DNA of 64,000 nucleotides from Streptomyces sp. CB01201 (GCF_002803085.1 NZ_NNBJ01000022.1:50853-114852); one strand, 5' to 3'; counted from the stretch's first letter, positions 16,317 to 25,477 are shown. Notes: generated from the letters alone by a model not told the origin. Made by a program: numbers and translations.

Positions 16317-17822
16317 TCAGTGCAGTTGGAACTTCTGGGCGGGGCTGCCGTTGCAGTCCCAGATCTGGAGCCTGGTGCCGTTGGCGGTCGCGCCGCTCGG
16401 TGAGTCGAGGCACCTGCCGGACTGCGGGTTCAGGAGCGAACCGTCCGACTGGACGACCCACTTCTGGCCGCCGACGCCGTTGCAGTCCCACAGTTCGACC
16501 TTGGCGCCGCCCGCCGTGCCGTTGCCGTTGATGTCGAGGCAGCGGCCGAGCGTGCGCAGGGTGCCGTCGGCGAGGTGTGCCCAGTGCTGGTCCTCGGCGT
16601 ACTTCTGGCAGTCCCAGAGCTGCACCGCGGCGCCGTTCACCCCGGTGTCGTCGGCGGCGACGTCGACGCACGCGCCGCCGGGGCCGGTGAACTGGCGCTG
16701 GTCGCCGTTGGGTTCGTCGGTCTGGCCCGTGTAGCCGACCGAGGTGATGTTGGCCTGGACGGCGTTCTCGGCGGCGTCCGTCGGATAGCCGGCGACCATC
16801 ACGCCCTCGAAGAACGTGCCGCGGTTCCAGTTGCTGTTGTCACCCCCGGTGCCCAGGATGATGCCGCCCTCCTGTTGCATCGGCGCGTAGCCGCCGCGGT
16901 TGGGCAGGGCTCCGTCCCACCAGGTCGACAGGCCGCCCGACTGCGCGTCGGCGCCCTTGAGCGCGTACCTGGTCTGCCCGTTGTTCTTGAGCATGGCGGT
17001 GACGTACGGGGTGCTGTTGCCGCGGTTGGCGGTGTTGGAGCCGTTGGCACCTTGGAACATGCCGTTCTCCAGGTCGGCCTCGATCCAGGGTCCGGAGCCG
17101 GTGCACGGCGCGAAGTAGCAGGTGGTGGCGATGGACACGGCGTCCATGTGGCCGTTGCCGGTGTCGGCGGGGGTGCGTTCGGCGTTGCCGTAGTCGAAGC
17201 AGCAGGCGGAGCCAACGTGGGTGCCGCTGGCAACCATGTAGGCGCCCTCGGCCTGGCCGTTGACGGCGGTGCCGGATGCCTGGCCGTTGGAGCGGTAGCC
17301 GACGCCCGGCGAGATCCAGATGCCGTACACCTTGTGGCCGCCGGCGGTCACCGAGATCTCGGCCGCGTCGGCGCCCCGGTCGGCGCCCATTCCGGCCGTG
17401 CCGGCCGGGCCCGGCAGGAGGTCGTTGTGCCGTGCTGTCTGGTCGTAGACCTTGCTGATCGAGCAGGTGGTGTTCTGGCAGAAGGCGTCCTGCGCCGCGG
17501 CGTTGGCGTAGCCGCCCGGGGCGAGCACGCCTATGTCCTTGGCCGCGCCGTCGGAAACCCGCTTCACCTGGTAGAGCGGGCCGTTGTAGGAGGAGAAGAG
17601 GGCGCGTGTGGTGCTGTGCGCGGCGACGCACGCGGTGCCGGCGCTGCCGTAGATGTCGCAGGGCAGGGACACGGCGGCCTGGGACGACGCGGGCAGCGCC
17701 AGGAGCGTGCCCAGTACGACGCTGAGGACGGCCATGACGGAGAGTGCGGCCCGGCGGGCGCGGCCGGCGGGGCCGTGACCGGAGCTGCCGGTTCCTGTGT
17801 GGGGGAGTGGCGCTCTGCGCAT
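16317..17822 (-). CDS. Secreted GH54 alpha-L-arabinofuranosidase with C-terminal CBM13
   Basis: A 501-residue protein with a Sec signal peptide to about residue 50 (cleavage near SSQAA). Residues 54-365 match GH54, beginning CDIYGSAGTACVAAHSTTRA. Against the fungal AkAbfB the residues align with a constant offset of 31: vicinal Cys207-Cys208, nucleophile Glu252 (ADLENGMF) and acid/base Asp328 (GGDNSN). From about 375 three trefoil repeats with QxW-type endings (DQHW, GQKW, AQKF) form a ricin-type CBM13 where GH54 enzymes usually carry CBM42. It removes arabinose from arabinoxylan or arabinan outside the cell. GGGAG precedes the ATG. Confidence 0.9.
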   Translation of the reverse strand: MRRAPLPHTGTGSSGHGPAGRARRAALSVMAVLSVVLGTLLALPASSQAAVSLPCDIYGSAGTACVAAHSTTRALFSSYNGPLYQVKRVSDGAAKDIGVLAPGGYANAAAQDAFCQNTTCSISKVYDQTARHNDLLPGPAGTAGMGADRGADAAEISVTAGGHKVYGIWISPGVGYRSNGQASGTAVNGQAEGAYMVASGTHVGSACCFDYGNAERTPADTGNGHMDAVSIATTCYFAPCTGSGPWIEADLENGMFQGANGSNTANRGNSTPYVTAMLKNNGQTRYALKGADAQSGGLSTWWDGALPNRGGYAPMQQEGGIILGTGGDNSNWNRGTFFEGVMVAGYPTDAAENAVQANITSVGYTGQTDEPNGDQRQFTGPGGACVDVAADDTGVNGAAVQLWDCQKYAEDQHWAHLADGTLRTLGRCLDINGNGTAGGAKVELWDCNGVGGQKWVVQSDGSLLNPQSGRCLDSPSGATANGTRLQIWDCNGSPAQKFQLH

Positions 17823-18069
17823 GCTGTGCTCCCGAGGGGTGTGGGGTGGAGCCTCAATGGGCGTGCAGGAGACGCGAGTTGCCGTGGTGCGGCTGAGGCG
17901 GAACGTAACCCCACTGTTTGATTAGGTCAATGTTTGTTGCTTCTGATTCGATTCTTTGGCGGAAGATTTGGGATTTGGCGCGAGCGCGAGGGTTCCCGGC
18001 AGGCCGGGCCTACCTCATGGAGAGGTCGACCCGGTGTCGGAGGAGAAGCGGCTGCCGTCCCATGCGCTG

Positions 18070-18591
18070 TTACGTCAGGACGAGCCAGCGCCGGCCGTCG
18101 ATGAGCTCGCGTGCCGCGTCGAGGTGGCCCGCGTGGCACGCGGTTTCGGTGATGACGTGCAGCAGTACATCGCGCAGGGTGTGCAGATGCGGCTCGCCGA
18201 ACAGATCGCGCGGCCACCAGGCAAGGGCCGTCTCGGGCACGCCGGCCGCACTGATGTCATTGGCGATCTCGGCTTCGCGGCGGTACGCGTCGAGCACATC
18301 GGCGGCCGGCACCAGCGGCGGCACGATCCAGGCTTCGTCGCCGCTCGGCAGGCTCCGGATGACGTCCTCGTCCCCGGCCACGACCGCACGGAACCAGAAG
18401 CGCTCGACATCGAGCGTGAGGTGCTGGACGAGCCCCAGGCAGTGCCAGCCGGATGGCAGCACGGGCCTGCGCAGCGCTTGCGCGTCGAGTCCGTCGAGGA
18501 TGCCGAGCACATGGCGCCGCTGCGCATCCAAGGCCTTGAGAAGCGCCCTGATCTCGCCGTGCGCGGAGGTCTCACTGTTGCTGTCGGTCAT
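18070..18591 (-). CDS. DinB/DUF664 family protein
   Basis: A 173-residue four-helix-bundle protein of the DinB/mini-circle (DUF664) type. The three metal-ligand histidines are visible: LVQHLTLD near residue 58 and HVITETACHAGHLD near 145-158. Relatives include mycothiol- or bacillithiol-dependent transferases, and most members are uncharacterised. The ATG is at 18591. It is a single gene transcribed away from the eCIS-core gene. Its substrate is unknown. Confidence 0.82.
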   Translation of the reverse strand: MTDSNSETSAHGEIRALLKALDAQRRHVLGILDGLDAQALRRPVLPSGWHCLGLVQHLTLDVERFWFRAVVAGDEDVIRSLPSGDEAWIVPPLVPAADVLDAYRREAEIANDISAAGVPETALAWWPRDLFGEPHLHTLRDVLLHVITETACHAGHLDAARELIDGRRWLVLT

Positions 18592-18808
18592 GGTCCCATG
18601 ATTCCCGACTCCGTAAGGATCGGGAGCAGAGGTCGGCTATAGAGTGGGGCACGATGACGCCCGCCAACTGCCGTGCAGGCATTGGCCGATGGTGACGAAG
18701 TCGGCTCCGACGCCGCGTGAGAGAGTGGCGTGCCCGGGGCCCGGCTCGGGGCAGCCGCCCCTGCCGTCGGCGGTGCCGGACGCCGCGCCCGGACCGTGAG
18801 AGGACCCG

Positions 18809-20674
18809 ATGCACGCCAACGAGCAGGCCCAGACTCCCCAGAGCAGGACGCCTCGCAGCGGCGCGGTCAGGGCGCCCGCTCCGGAGCAGGCGACACCCCC
18901 TGGCCTGCTCGCCCTCCAGCGGACCGCGGGTAACGCGGCCGTGCTCCAGATGCTCCGCAAGTCCGGCCACGCCTGGTCCCAGGACCAGCACGCGCACACG
19001 GACGGCTGCGGTGAACAGCGCCACGGCAGCCGTCCGGAGGCGGCGGTCCAGCGCCGCTCCGCCGTCCACGATGTGCTGCGCTCTCCCGGCCGGCCCCTGG
19101 ACGACGACACCCGTACGGACATGGAGGCCCGCCTCGGCGCCGACTTCACCGGCGTGCGCATTCACGACGGAGCCGAGGCCAAGGCGTCCGCCGCCGAAGT
19201 CGGTGCGCGTGCCTACACGAGTGGCGACCACGTCGTCATCGGTGAGAGCGGCGCCGACAAGCACACGCTGGCGCACGAGTTGACGCACGTCATCCAGCAG
19301 CGCCAAGGGCCGGTCACCGGGACCGACCGGGGCGACGGCCTGAGCGTCTCGGATCCCTCGGACCGGTTCGAGCGCGCGGCCGAGGCCAACGCCCGCCGGG
19401 CGATGTCCGGCTCGGCGCCGGTCCAGCGGGCTGCCGTACCCGCCGTCGGCCCGACGCATCAGGGTTCCCCGGTGATCGCCCGGATGCCCGCCGAGGAGTC
19501 CGCGACCGAGACGGCCAAGCCGTGGCTGGTGTTCGGCGTGGACGGGCGCAACAAGGAACAGCTGACCTCCGCCGTCGAAGCCGGGTACCGGCGCTTCGAC
19601 ACGGCGGAGAGCTACCGCAACACCGAGACCGTCTCCGAGGTGCTGCACGCCCTGCCTCGCGGCAGTTACGAGATCCTGTACAAGTTCGATGTCCGCTCGG
19701 GCGAGTCGGCCGCGGTGCTCCGCGCCCGCCTGGAACGCGCCGCCGCGCTCTTCGAGGGACGCCTCGACGGCCTGGTGATCCACAACCTGGACGTCGACAG
19801 GAAGGACCTGTCGGACGCCTGGCAGGTCCTCGCCGAGCTGAAGCGCGACGGGATCACCGGGCAGGTCGGACTGGGCAACGTCGGTGAGGACCACACGGAG
19901 CTGCTGGCCGAACTCGGCGGGGTCGACGCGGTGGAGAACTCCGTCGAAAGCCTTCTGCTCAGCGAGAACGTGCAGAACGCGATCAAGGAGTCGGGCGCGC
20001 ACCTGTACTACTACGACGTCATCAGGACGGCCCGCCAGATGGATCTCGACCTGACCTCGCCCGACGACCTGAACGGCCTCATCTACACCATGGCCGGCAC
20101 CTTCCACCGGCCCGACGGCACCTCCAACGCCACCATGATCAGCAGCAGTGGATCGTCCGGCACGCAGGCGGCCAACCTGGAGAACTACGGCGGCGGCCCC
20201 GACCACGAAGACTTCACCGGGGACGAGCAGTACGGTGCGATGGAGAAGATCGACAAGTGGCGTAAGCAGCAGAGCTCCGGCCAGACGAACGACAGCTCGT
20301 TCGCGCTCCGCCCCCAGCTCGCCGGCTGGCTGATGGAACTGTGCGAACCGGGCGCCGCCGACACACTGCGCGACAGTCTCCTGGACGCGGCCAAGCAGAA
20401 GGGGACCTCGGTGAACCAGGCGTTCATCGAGGAGTGGCTGGTGGAGCAGGGCCGGGTCACGGCGGAGGAGCTCGGCTCGGTACGGATCCCCTCCCGGGTG
20501 GGTCTGAAGCGGCGCTACATCGGGATGACCCTGCGGGACACCCTGTCCGCGCTGTTCGGGGTCAAGAACTGCGACTGGAAATGGTCCATCGAACTGGTGC
20601 AGTTGATGTTCAGCGACACCGACCAATGGGACAACGTGCTGCGGTTCGCCGCGGGGGAGATCGTCCAGCAGTGA
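18809..20674 (+). CDS. eCIS-core (DUF4157) protein fused to an aldo-keto-reductase-like domain
   Basis: A 621-residue protein. The N-terminus carries LALQRTAGNAAVLQML (34-49), a motif common in proteins with an eCIS core. Residues about 85-175 are DUF4157 with the HExxH metal motif HELTH (156-160). After a proline/alanine-rich linker, residues about 238-420 resemble an aldo-keto reductase and keep all four catalytic residues: Asp264, Tyr269, Lys292 and His325. The C-terminal 200 residues are unassigned. DUF4157 proteins are associated with extracellular contractile injection systems as cargo, but no eCIS structural gene is in this window. Its stop overlaps the GTG start of the next gene. Confidence 0.82.
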   Translation: MHANEQAQTPQSRTPRSGAVRAPAPEQATPPGLLALQRTAGNAAVLQMLRKSGHAWSQDQHAHTDGCGEQRHGSRPEAAVQRRSAVHDVLRSPGRPLDDDTRTDMEARLGADFTGVRIHDGAEAKASAAEVGARAYTSGDHVVIGESGADKHTLAHELTHVIQQRQGPVTGTDRGDGLSVSDPSDRFERAAEANARRAMSGSAPVQRAAVPAVGPTHQGSPVIARMPAEESATETAKPWLVFGVDGRNKEQLTSAVEAGYRRFDTAESYRNTETVSEVLHALPRGSYEILYKFDVRSGESAAVLRARLERAAALFEGRLDGLVIHNLDVDRKDLSDAWQVLAELKRDGITGQVGLGNVGEDHTELLAELGGVDAVENSVESLLLSENVQNAIKESGAHLYYYDVIRTARQMDLDLTSPDDLNGLIYTMAGTFHRPDGTSNATMISSSGSSGTQAANLENYGGGPDHEDFTGDEQYGAMEKIDKWRKQQSSGQTNDSSFALRPQLAGWLMELCEPGAADTLRDSLLDAAKQKGTSVNQAFIEEWLVEQGRVTAEELGSVRIPSRVGLKRRYIGMTLRDTLSALFGVKNCDWKWSIELVQLMFSDTDQWDNVLRFAAGEIVQQ

Positions 20675-21378
20675 GTGGCGCGGGGTCCGACCCGGTGGAA
20701 GACCCGGCCGCGAGCGGGGGCCGTCACGGGCGTGAGGGTGCTGTACGGCGCTCCGAGCGCACCTTCACGGGATGGCCCCCGGAGGCTTTCGACGTGCTGC
20801 TGCGGTTGGAGGGGGAGCCTTCGCCGTCCGTGCGGGAGGAGTGCCGCAGGGACCGCGAACGGCTGGTGCGGAAGCCGATGATCGCGCTGCTCAACGACAT
20901 CGCCGACACGGACCCGGCGTACGAGGACTTCTCCGTCTGGCACTACCGCACCAACTCGTGGTGGTGGCAGCACCAGGGTGCGGTGATCCGGCTCGCGCGC
21001 AACGTGGAAATGGGCCTGCGCTTCGACCTCGACGGCCTGCGCATCCAGGGGGCTTGGTGGTACCCCGTTCCGGAGCAGATCAAGAGGTTCCGGCAGGCGG
21101 TGGCAGCGGCGGGCAGTGGCCCCCAACTCCTCTCCATCGCGCAGGAGTTGACAGCGCGGAATTATGAAGTCACCGGAGACCTCATGAAGCGGGTTCCGCG
21201 GGGCTACCCGGCAGACCACCCGCGTGCCGAACTCCTGCGGCATCGCTCGTTCATCGCCGCCCGGCCGCTGGGATGCGCTGCCTGGCTGCACGCCCCGGAG
21301 GCCTTGGACGTGGTCCTCGACGCCATCGACGAGCTCAGGGACATGATGTCCTGGCTGCTCCGGCACGTGAAGGTGTGA
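20671..21378 (+). CDS. DUF2461-like protein, coupled to the eCIS-core gene
   Basis: A 235-residue protein starting at a GTG that overlaps the stop of the upstream gene (GTGA). After a variable N-terminus, FTGWPPEAFDVLLRLE starts a fold resembling DUF2461 (TIGR02453), with WWYPVPEQIKRFR as a second family-like block. No biochemical function is known for the family. The tight coupling suggests it works with, or protects against, the upstream protein; this is inference. The following 300 bp hold no recognisable gene. Confidence 0.65.
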   Translation: MSGAGSDPVEDPAASGGRHGREGAVRRSERTFTGWPPEAFDVLLRLEGEPSPSVREECRRDRERLVRKPMIALLNDIADTDPAYEDFSVWHYRTNSWWWQHQGAVIRLARNVEMGLRFDLDGLRIQGAWWYPVPEQIKRFRQAVAAAGSGPQLLSIAQELTARNYEVTGDLMKRVPRGYPADHPRAELLRHRSFIAARPLGCAAWLHAPEALDVVLDAIDELRDMMSWLLRHVKV

Positions 21379-21677
21379 CCCTGGCCGAGGCATGCCCGGC
21401 GCGACGGACCTGCTCGCCCGAGCCCCCCGTCACACCCTCGATGCACTGACCGACCCGAGCCCTGCGCGTGGCGGAGGCGGCCGATCGCGGCGCCGCGCGT
21501 CGTGCTGCGGCCGACCGGTCGTGCCAGGTGGTGCGAGGCGGCGCGACGTGGCGTGGGGAGCTGGTCGGATCCGTATTGAGGGGTGGGTAGCGTTGTGCGG
21601 GTCGCGCTGGATGACCAGTGCCGACGCGAGACGGCCCCCGGACCTCGTGGGCCCGATGGGGATTGGGAGTGTGGGCG

Positions 21678-22058
21678 ATGAGCAGCAATCTGGAACGGCC
21701 TGTTGTTGAGGTTCCCCGTGGCCAGGCGCCGCAGTTCCTTGAGATCAAGGACCTGTGGGTGGGGGAGGGCGACGAGGCCGTGAAGGGGAGCCGCGTCTCC
21801 GTGCAGTACGTCGGGGTCGCGCACTCGACGGGCCAGGAATTCGACGCGAGTTGGAACCGGGGCGAGCCGTTCGAGTTCGACCTGTTGGCCGGCCAGGTCA
21901 TCAAGGGCTGGGACATGGGAGTGAAGGGCATGAAGGTCGGCGGACGGCGCCGGCTGGTCATCCCCGCGCACCTGGGCTACGGCGACCGCGGCGCAGGACC
22001 GGCGATCCGCCCCGGCGAGACCCTGATCTTCGTCGTGGACCTGCTCGCGGTGAAGTAG
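21678..22058 (+). CDS. FKBP-type peptidyl-prolyl cis-trans isomerase
   Basis: A 126-residue cytosolic FKBP. Core landmarks: VQYVGVAHSTGQEFDASW, the GQVIKGWDMGVKGMKVGGRRRL stretch (key residues V-I-K-G-W and G-M-K-V-G), HLGYGDRGAG and LIFVVDLL. The FK506-pocket aromatic and Asp residues appear to be kept. It catalyses proline isomerisation in protein folding. The ATG at 21678 is the first plausible start. A strong terminator follows at 22081. Confidence 0.95.
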   Translation: MSSNLERPVVEVPRGQAPQFLEIKDLWVGEGDEAVKGSRVSVQYVGVAHSTGQEFDASWNRGEPFEFDLLAGQVIKGWDMGVKGMKVGGRRRLVIPAHLGYGDRGAGPAIRPGETLIFVVDLLAVK

Positions 22059-22080
22059 CCGAGGGTAGCGGTCGGCACGC

Positions 22081-22110
22081 GGCGGGCCCCTGCCCAGGCA
22101 GGGGCCCGCC
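22081..22110 (+). terminator. Strong hairpin terminator after the FKBP gene
   Basis: Arms GGCGGGCCCCTGCC (22081-22094) and GGCAGGGGCCCGCC (22097-22110) pair perfectly over 14 bp with a 2-nt centre, followed by a G-rich tail. Confidence 0.85.
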
Positions 22111-22595
22111 GGGGGTTGGGCCACGCTTCAGGCGGGACTTCCAACTGTGTCCGGACTATGTCTGGCGAGCATCACAGTGTCTTGCCCGCGTGCGTGGTGA
22201 ACGAGTCGTGAACGAAGGGCCACCTATACCCGGGAATTCCTCAGTCATGTGACGCATCAGTCTCGGGATTCGTCTCCCTTCGGCACCGTGTGAAGGTGAC
22301 GTGGGCGGGCAGTCGGCGTGAGAACCCGGTCCGCGCAGGGACGGCCAATGCTTCGGCACCGCTCATGGTGTCGGAAAGGGAAGAATTTCCTGCGATGCCC
22401 GTCCTTGGGTCGTGACAAGGATCAAGGTATTCAGCTGATGGGCCACAGCGCAGATGAGCTCAACGACGTCCACGCGTTGAAGAGGAATTGCGGCTGGCGG
22501 CCGACGGGCGCATCCGGGTTCTCGGGGTCGGAATCGACGTTGGTAGTCCTCACGTCGGTATCGGCATTCGTCCGAACAGAACTGAGGTGGATCGC
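22111..22595. other. Intergenic region upstream of the gas-vesicle cluster
   Basis: About 485 bp with no convincing gene on either strand. It is less GC-rich than its surroundings in places and must contain the promoter of the gas-vesicle cluster. I could not identify a specific sigma-factor box with confidence. Confidence 0.5.
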
Positions 22596-23279
22596 ATGAA
22601 TGACAACGCCAAGATAGGGGTGGCCGTTGCGGGTGGATACCTGCTCGGCCGCACCAAGAAGGCCCGTCTGGCTCTGGGTCTGGGCATGTATCTGGCCGGG
22701 AAGAAGCTGAGCCTCGACCCGAAGCAGCTGCGCCAGATGGTCATGGACAATCCGGTGCTGAGCGGTCTCGGTGACCAGGTGCGTACGGAGTTGGTGGGCG
22801 CCACCAAGAGCGCCGCGACCGCCGCGCTGACCCGGCGTGCCGGGTCGCTGGCCGACAGCCTGCGTGACCGGACCCAGGTCCTTCAGGGGCAGGCCGGCCC
22901 CGCCAAGGGCGAGAAGGACGAGCCGGAGGACGAGCCCGAAGAGCACGACGAGGACGACGAGGCGGAGCAGCACGACCGCGACGACGACTTCGAGGACGCG
23001 GACGAGGAGCAGCCCGCGAAGGCGCCCCGTCGCAAGACCGCCACCCGCGCGAGCGGGAAGGCCACCGGTACATCGCGGACGCAGGCGAAGGCGTCGGGCA
23101 AGGCGTCCGACGACGAGGACGCCGAGCGCCCGCGTCGCAAGGCCACGAACGGCTCGCGCAGCAGCTCCGGCAGCGCACGCGGTACCGCCCGTAAGTCCTC
23201 GGAACCGTCGGGTCGCAAGGCCCCGGCGCGCAAGACGGCTGCCCGTAGGACGTCCACCCGAGGGGGCGACGATGCCTGA
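22596..23279 (+). CDS. Gas-vesicle cluster leading protein with acidic/basic low-complexity tail
   Basis: A 227-residue protein. Residues 1-100 begin MNDNAKIGVAVAGGYLLGRTKK and contain a short hydrophobic glycine-rich segment (8-35). The rest is low complexity: an acidic stretch rich in E and D (about 110-145) followed by a lysine/arginine/serine tail. I recognise it only as a protein found at the head of Streptomyces gas-vesicle clusters. A GAGGTGG site precedes the ATG. Its stop overlaps the next start by 8 nt, so the two are co-translated. Confidence 0.75.
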   Translation: MNDNAKIGVAVAGGYLLGRTKKARLALGLGMYLAGKKLSLDPKQLRQMVMDNPVLSGLGDQVRTELVGATKSAATAALTRRAGSLADSLRDRTQVLQGQAGPAKGEKDEPEDEPEEHDEDDEAEQHDRDDDFEDADEEQPAKAPRRKTATRASGKATGTSRTQAKASGKASDDEDAERPRRKATNGSRSSSGSARGTARKSSEPSGRKAPARKTAARRTSTRGGDDA

Positions 23280-24609
23280 GCAGACTTCGAATTCGATCAA
23301 GGACCGGATCGCGGGCAACCCCGCGGCCGGCCGCCTCAAGGAAGAGCTGGGGAACTACCTCCAGACGCGCGCGGAGCACGCGGTGAGCGGGCTCGGCGAG
23401 AAGCTGGGCAATGGCCTCGCCAGAATGGGCGAGGGCCGCAGCAGTGACGGCGATGGCTCGTCCGGCGGGCTCATGAACGCTCTGGCCAAGGGGGGAAAGG
23501 TCCTCGCGGACGGCGGTTCGCCGGCCAAGGCGGCGCTCTCCGCGGGCGGCGGGGCACTCAAGGACAAGGTGACCGGGCTCTTCAGCAAGGGCAAGGGCAA
23601 GGGCGGCGGCGGCTCCAAGAGCGTCAATATCGTCGAGGACATCGACGTCGGTGTGCCCGTGCGGGAGGCCTACGACCAGTGGACGCAGTTCCAGGAGTTC
23701 AGCACGTTCGCCAAGGGCGTCGTGAGTGTCGAGAAGAGCGACGACACCAGCAGCAACTGGCGGGTCAAGGTCGCCAAGTCGACTCGGAGCTGGAAGGCGA
23801 ACGTCACTGAGCAGATACCCGACGAGCGCATCGCCTGGACCACCGACGGGGCCAAGGGGACGGTCAAGGGAGTCGTCACCTTCCACCCGATCACGGACAA
23901 CCTCACCCGGGTACTGCTGAACCTTGAGTACTTCCCCCAGGGACTGTTCGAGAAGACGGGCAACATCTGGCGTGCACAGGGCAGGCGGGCGCGGCTCGAC
24001 CTGAAGCTGTACCGCAAGTTCATCATGATGCGCGGCGAGGCCACGGACGGCTGGCGTGGGGAGATCCGTGACGGCGAGGTCGTGGTCGAGCACGACGACG
24101 CGGTGGCGCGAGAGGAGAACGGCGACCAGGTCGGCCCGGACGAGGAAGAGAACGACGGCCACGCCGCCGACTCGACCGAGGACGTCGACGAGTACGCCGA
24201 TGAATACGCGGACGATGACGCTCCGGATGACGGAACCGAAGGCGACGCAGCGGCAGAGCACGAGGACGAGGACGAGGACGCGGACGACGTCGACTACGAC
24301 GACTACGAGGACGCGGACGAGGACGCGGACGCGGACGAGGGTCGCGACGGTCGGCCTGCGCGTGCCCGGGCCGATGACGACGAGTACGAGCAGGACGAAC
24401 TCCCCGAGGGCCACGGCGACGCCCGGACCACCGGAGACGCTACCGAGGACGACGAGGACGAGGACGAAGGCGAGTTCGACGACCTCGACGACGAGGACCT
24501 TGAGGATGCCGAGGACGACGGCCACCCGGAGGACGACGTCGACGAGGCGGAGCGACCCGACGAGGACGACGAACAGCCGCGGAGGCGGCGTACAGCTTCC
24601 CGACGCTGA
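23272..24609 (+). CDS. SRPBCC/cyclase-like gas-vesicle cluster protein with long acidic tail
   Basis: A 445-residue protein in three parts. Residues 1-120 are glycine/serine/lysine-rich. About 120-270 form an SRPBCC (START-like, polyketide-cyclase-type) domain beginning SVNIVEDIDVGVPVREAYDQW. The final 175 residues are dominated by Asp and Glu in near-continuous runs. Homologues accompany gvp genes in streptomycetes; the function is unproven. The acidic tail could keep vesicle components soluble or bind basic partners such as the preceding protein's tail (inference). A hairpin at 24639 ends this two-gene unit. Confidence 0.8.
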   Translation: MPEQTSNSIKDRIAGNPAAGRLKEELGNYLQTRAEHAVSGLGEKLGNGLARMGEGRSSDGDGSSGGLMNALAKGGKVLADGGSPAKAALSAGGGALKDKVTGLFSKGKGKGGGGSKSVNIVEDIDVGVPVREAYDQWTQFQEFSTFAKGVVSVEKSDDTSSNWRVKVAKSTRSWKANVTEQIPDERIAWTTDGAKGTVKGVVTFHPITDNLTRVLLNLEYFPQGLFEKTGNIWRAQGRRARLDLKLYRKFIMMRGEATDGWRGEIRDGEVVVEHDDAVAREENGDQVGPDEEENDGHAADSTEDVDEYADEYADDDAPDDGTEGDAAAEHEDEDEDADDVDYDDYEDADEDADADEGRDGRPARARADDDEYEQDELPEGHGDARTTGDATEDDEDEDEGEFDDLDDEDLEDAEDDGHPEDDVDEAERPDEDDEQPRRRRTASRR

Positions 24610-24624
24610 TCGCTGATCGCTGAT
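24604..24624. repeat. Three tandem 7-bp repeats over a stop codon
   Basis: CGCTGAT is repeated three times without a gap from 24604. The first copy contains the TGA stop of the preceding gene, so loss or gain of one unit would not alter the protein end. Confidence 0.6.
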
Positions 24625-24638
24625 CACTGACCGCCGGC

Positions 24639-24661
24639 CGGTGACCGCTGATCGGTCACCG
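24639..24661 (+). terminator. Hairpin between the leading gvp genes and gvpO
   Basis: Arms CGGTGACC (24639-24646) and GGTCACCG (24654-24661) pair over 8 bp around GCTGATC. It probably separates the two leading genes from the gvpO-K transcript, whose promoter would lie in the following 300 bp. That stretch holds no gene. Confidence 0.5.
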
Positions 24662-24962
24662 CTGGAGGGGTCCCGAGGCATCCGAGCCGCCGGGCCTCAG
24701 AGGCGGCCGCACGGCATGGCCCCGTCAGAGGCAGCAGTAGTCCTGGCGACCCTTCGGTGCGGCCGTCGCGGGGCTCTCGCGCGGTACCCGCGCGTCCGCC
24801 ACGCATGCGTAGACCCAGCCCACATATTCGGCGCCGGGGACGAGGCATATGAGGTGCGAAGGCGGGCAAGCGGCCACGACACGCACATCGGGAATAGCCG
24901 TTCCCGTGCCGCTGAAGCACCAACGAAGGCAGCAGCCACAGCAGCAGCGAAAGGAGTACCGC

Positions 24963-25370
24963 ATGGCCTCCGAAACAGCCTCGGACACGACGGCCGAACG
25001 GACCTCGGAAAGAAGCAAGGCGAGGTCGGCGTCGACGGGTGAAAAGTCGACGGGTGAGAAGTCGGAGACGCGCGAGGGCGAAAGGCCCCGACCGCGGACC
25101 AAGCGGGCTCCCGCGAAGCCGTCCATGCGCGTAGTGATGAGCAAGGCAGTCGAAGAACTCTGCGAGCTTCTGCGCTGCCCCTCCGGTTCGGTGTCCGCCA
25201 TCAAGCCGTCCGATTCCGGATGGACGGCGGACATCGAAGTGATGGAGCTCGAAAGGATTCCTGACACCAGCAGTGTTATGGCCTCCTATCGAGTGCAGCT
25301 CGACGAGCGTGGGGAACTGACCGGATACGAGCGCACCCGGCGCTATCAGCGTGGTGCGGTGGACCGCTGA
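24963..25370 (+). CDS. gvpO: Gas vesicle protein GvpO
   Basis: A 135-residue protein. The first 50 residues are charged and low complexity (Ser, Arg, Lys, Glu). The conserved part begins near MRVVMSKAVEELCELL and continues to DSGWTADIEVMELERIPDTSS and VQLDERGEL, the GvpO family pattern. GvpO is required for vesicle formation in halophilic archaea, but its exact role is not settled. An AAAGGAG site precedes the ATG. It opens the core gvp gene run. Confidence 0.9.
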   Translation: MASETASDTTAERTSERSKARSASTGEKSTGEKSETREGERPRPRTKRAPAKPSMRVVMSKAVEELCELLRCPSGSVSAIKPSDSGWTADIEVMELERIPDTSSVMASYRVQLDERGELTGYERTRRYQRGAVDR

Positions 25371-25477
25371 GCGCATCGGGCGCTCGCCGGCGAATTCTCC
25401 GCGTCCCGATCCGATGAACCCCGTATCCAATCGCGTGGCGAAACAGCAGCAGCCACCAGCAACAGGAAGGACTCGTC

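Noticed and set aside
18809..20674. A full contractile injection system in the window
   Set aside because: No sheath, tube, baseplate or AAA ATPase genes were found; only the core-domain protein is present.
24604..24660. CRISPR-like repeat array
   Set aside because: Only three 7-bp tandem copies and one hairpin; no spacers of regular length and no cas genes.
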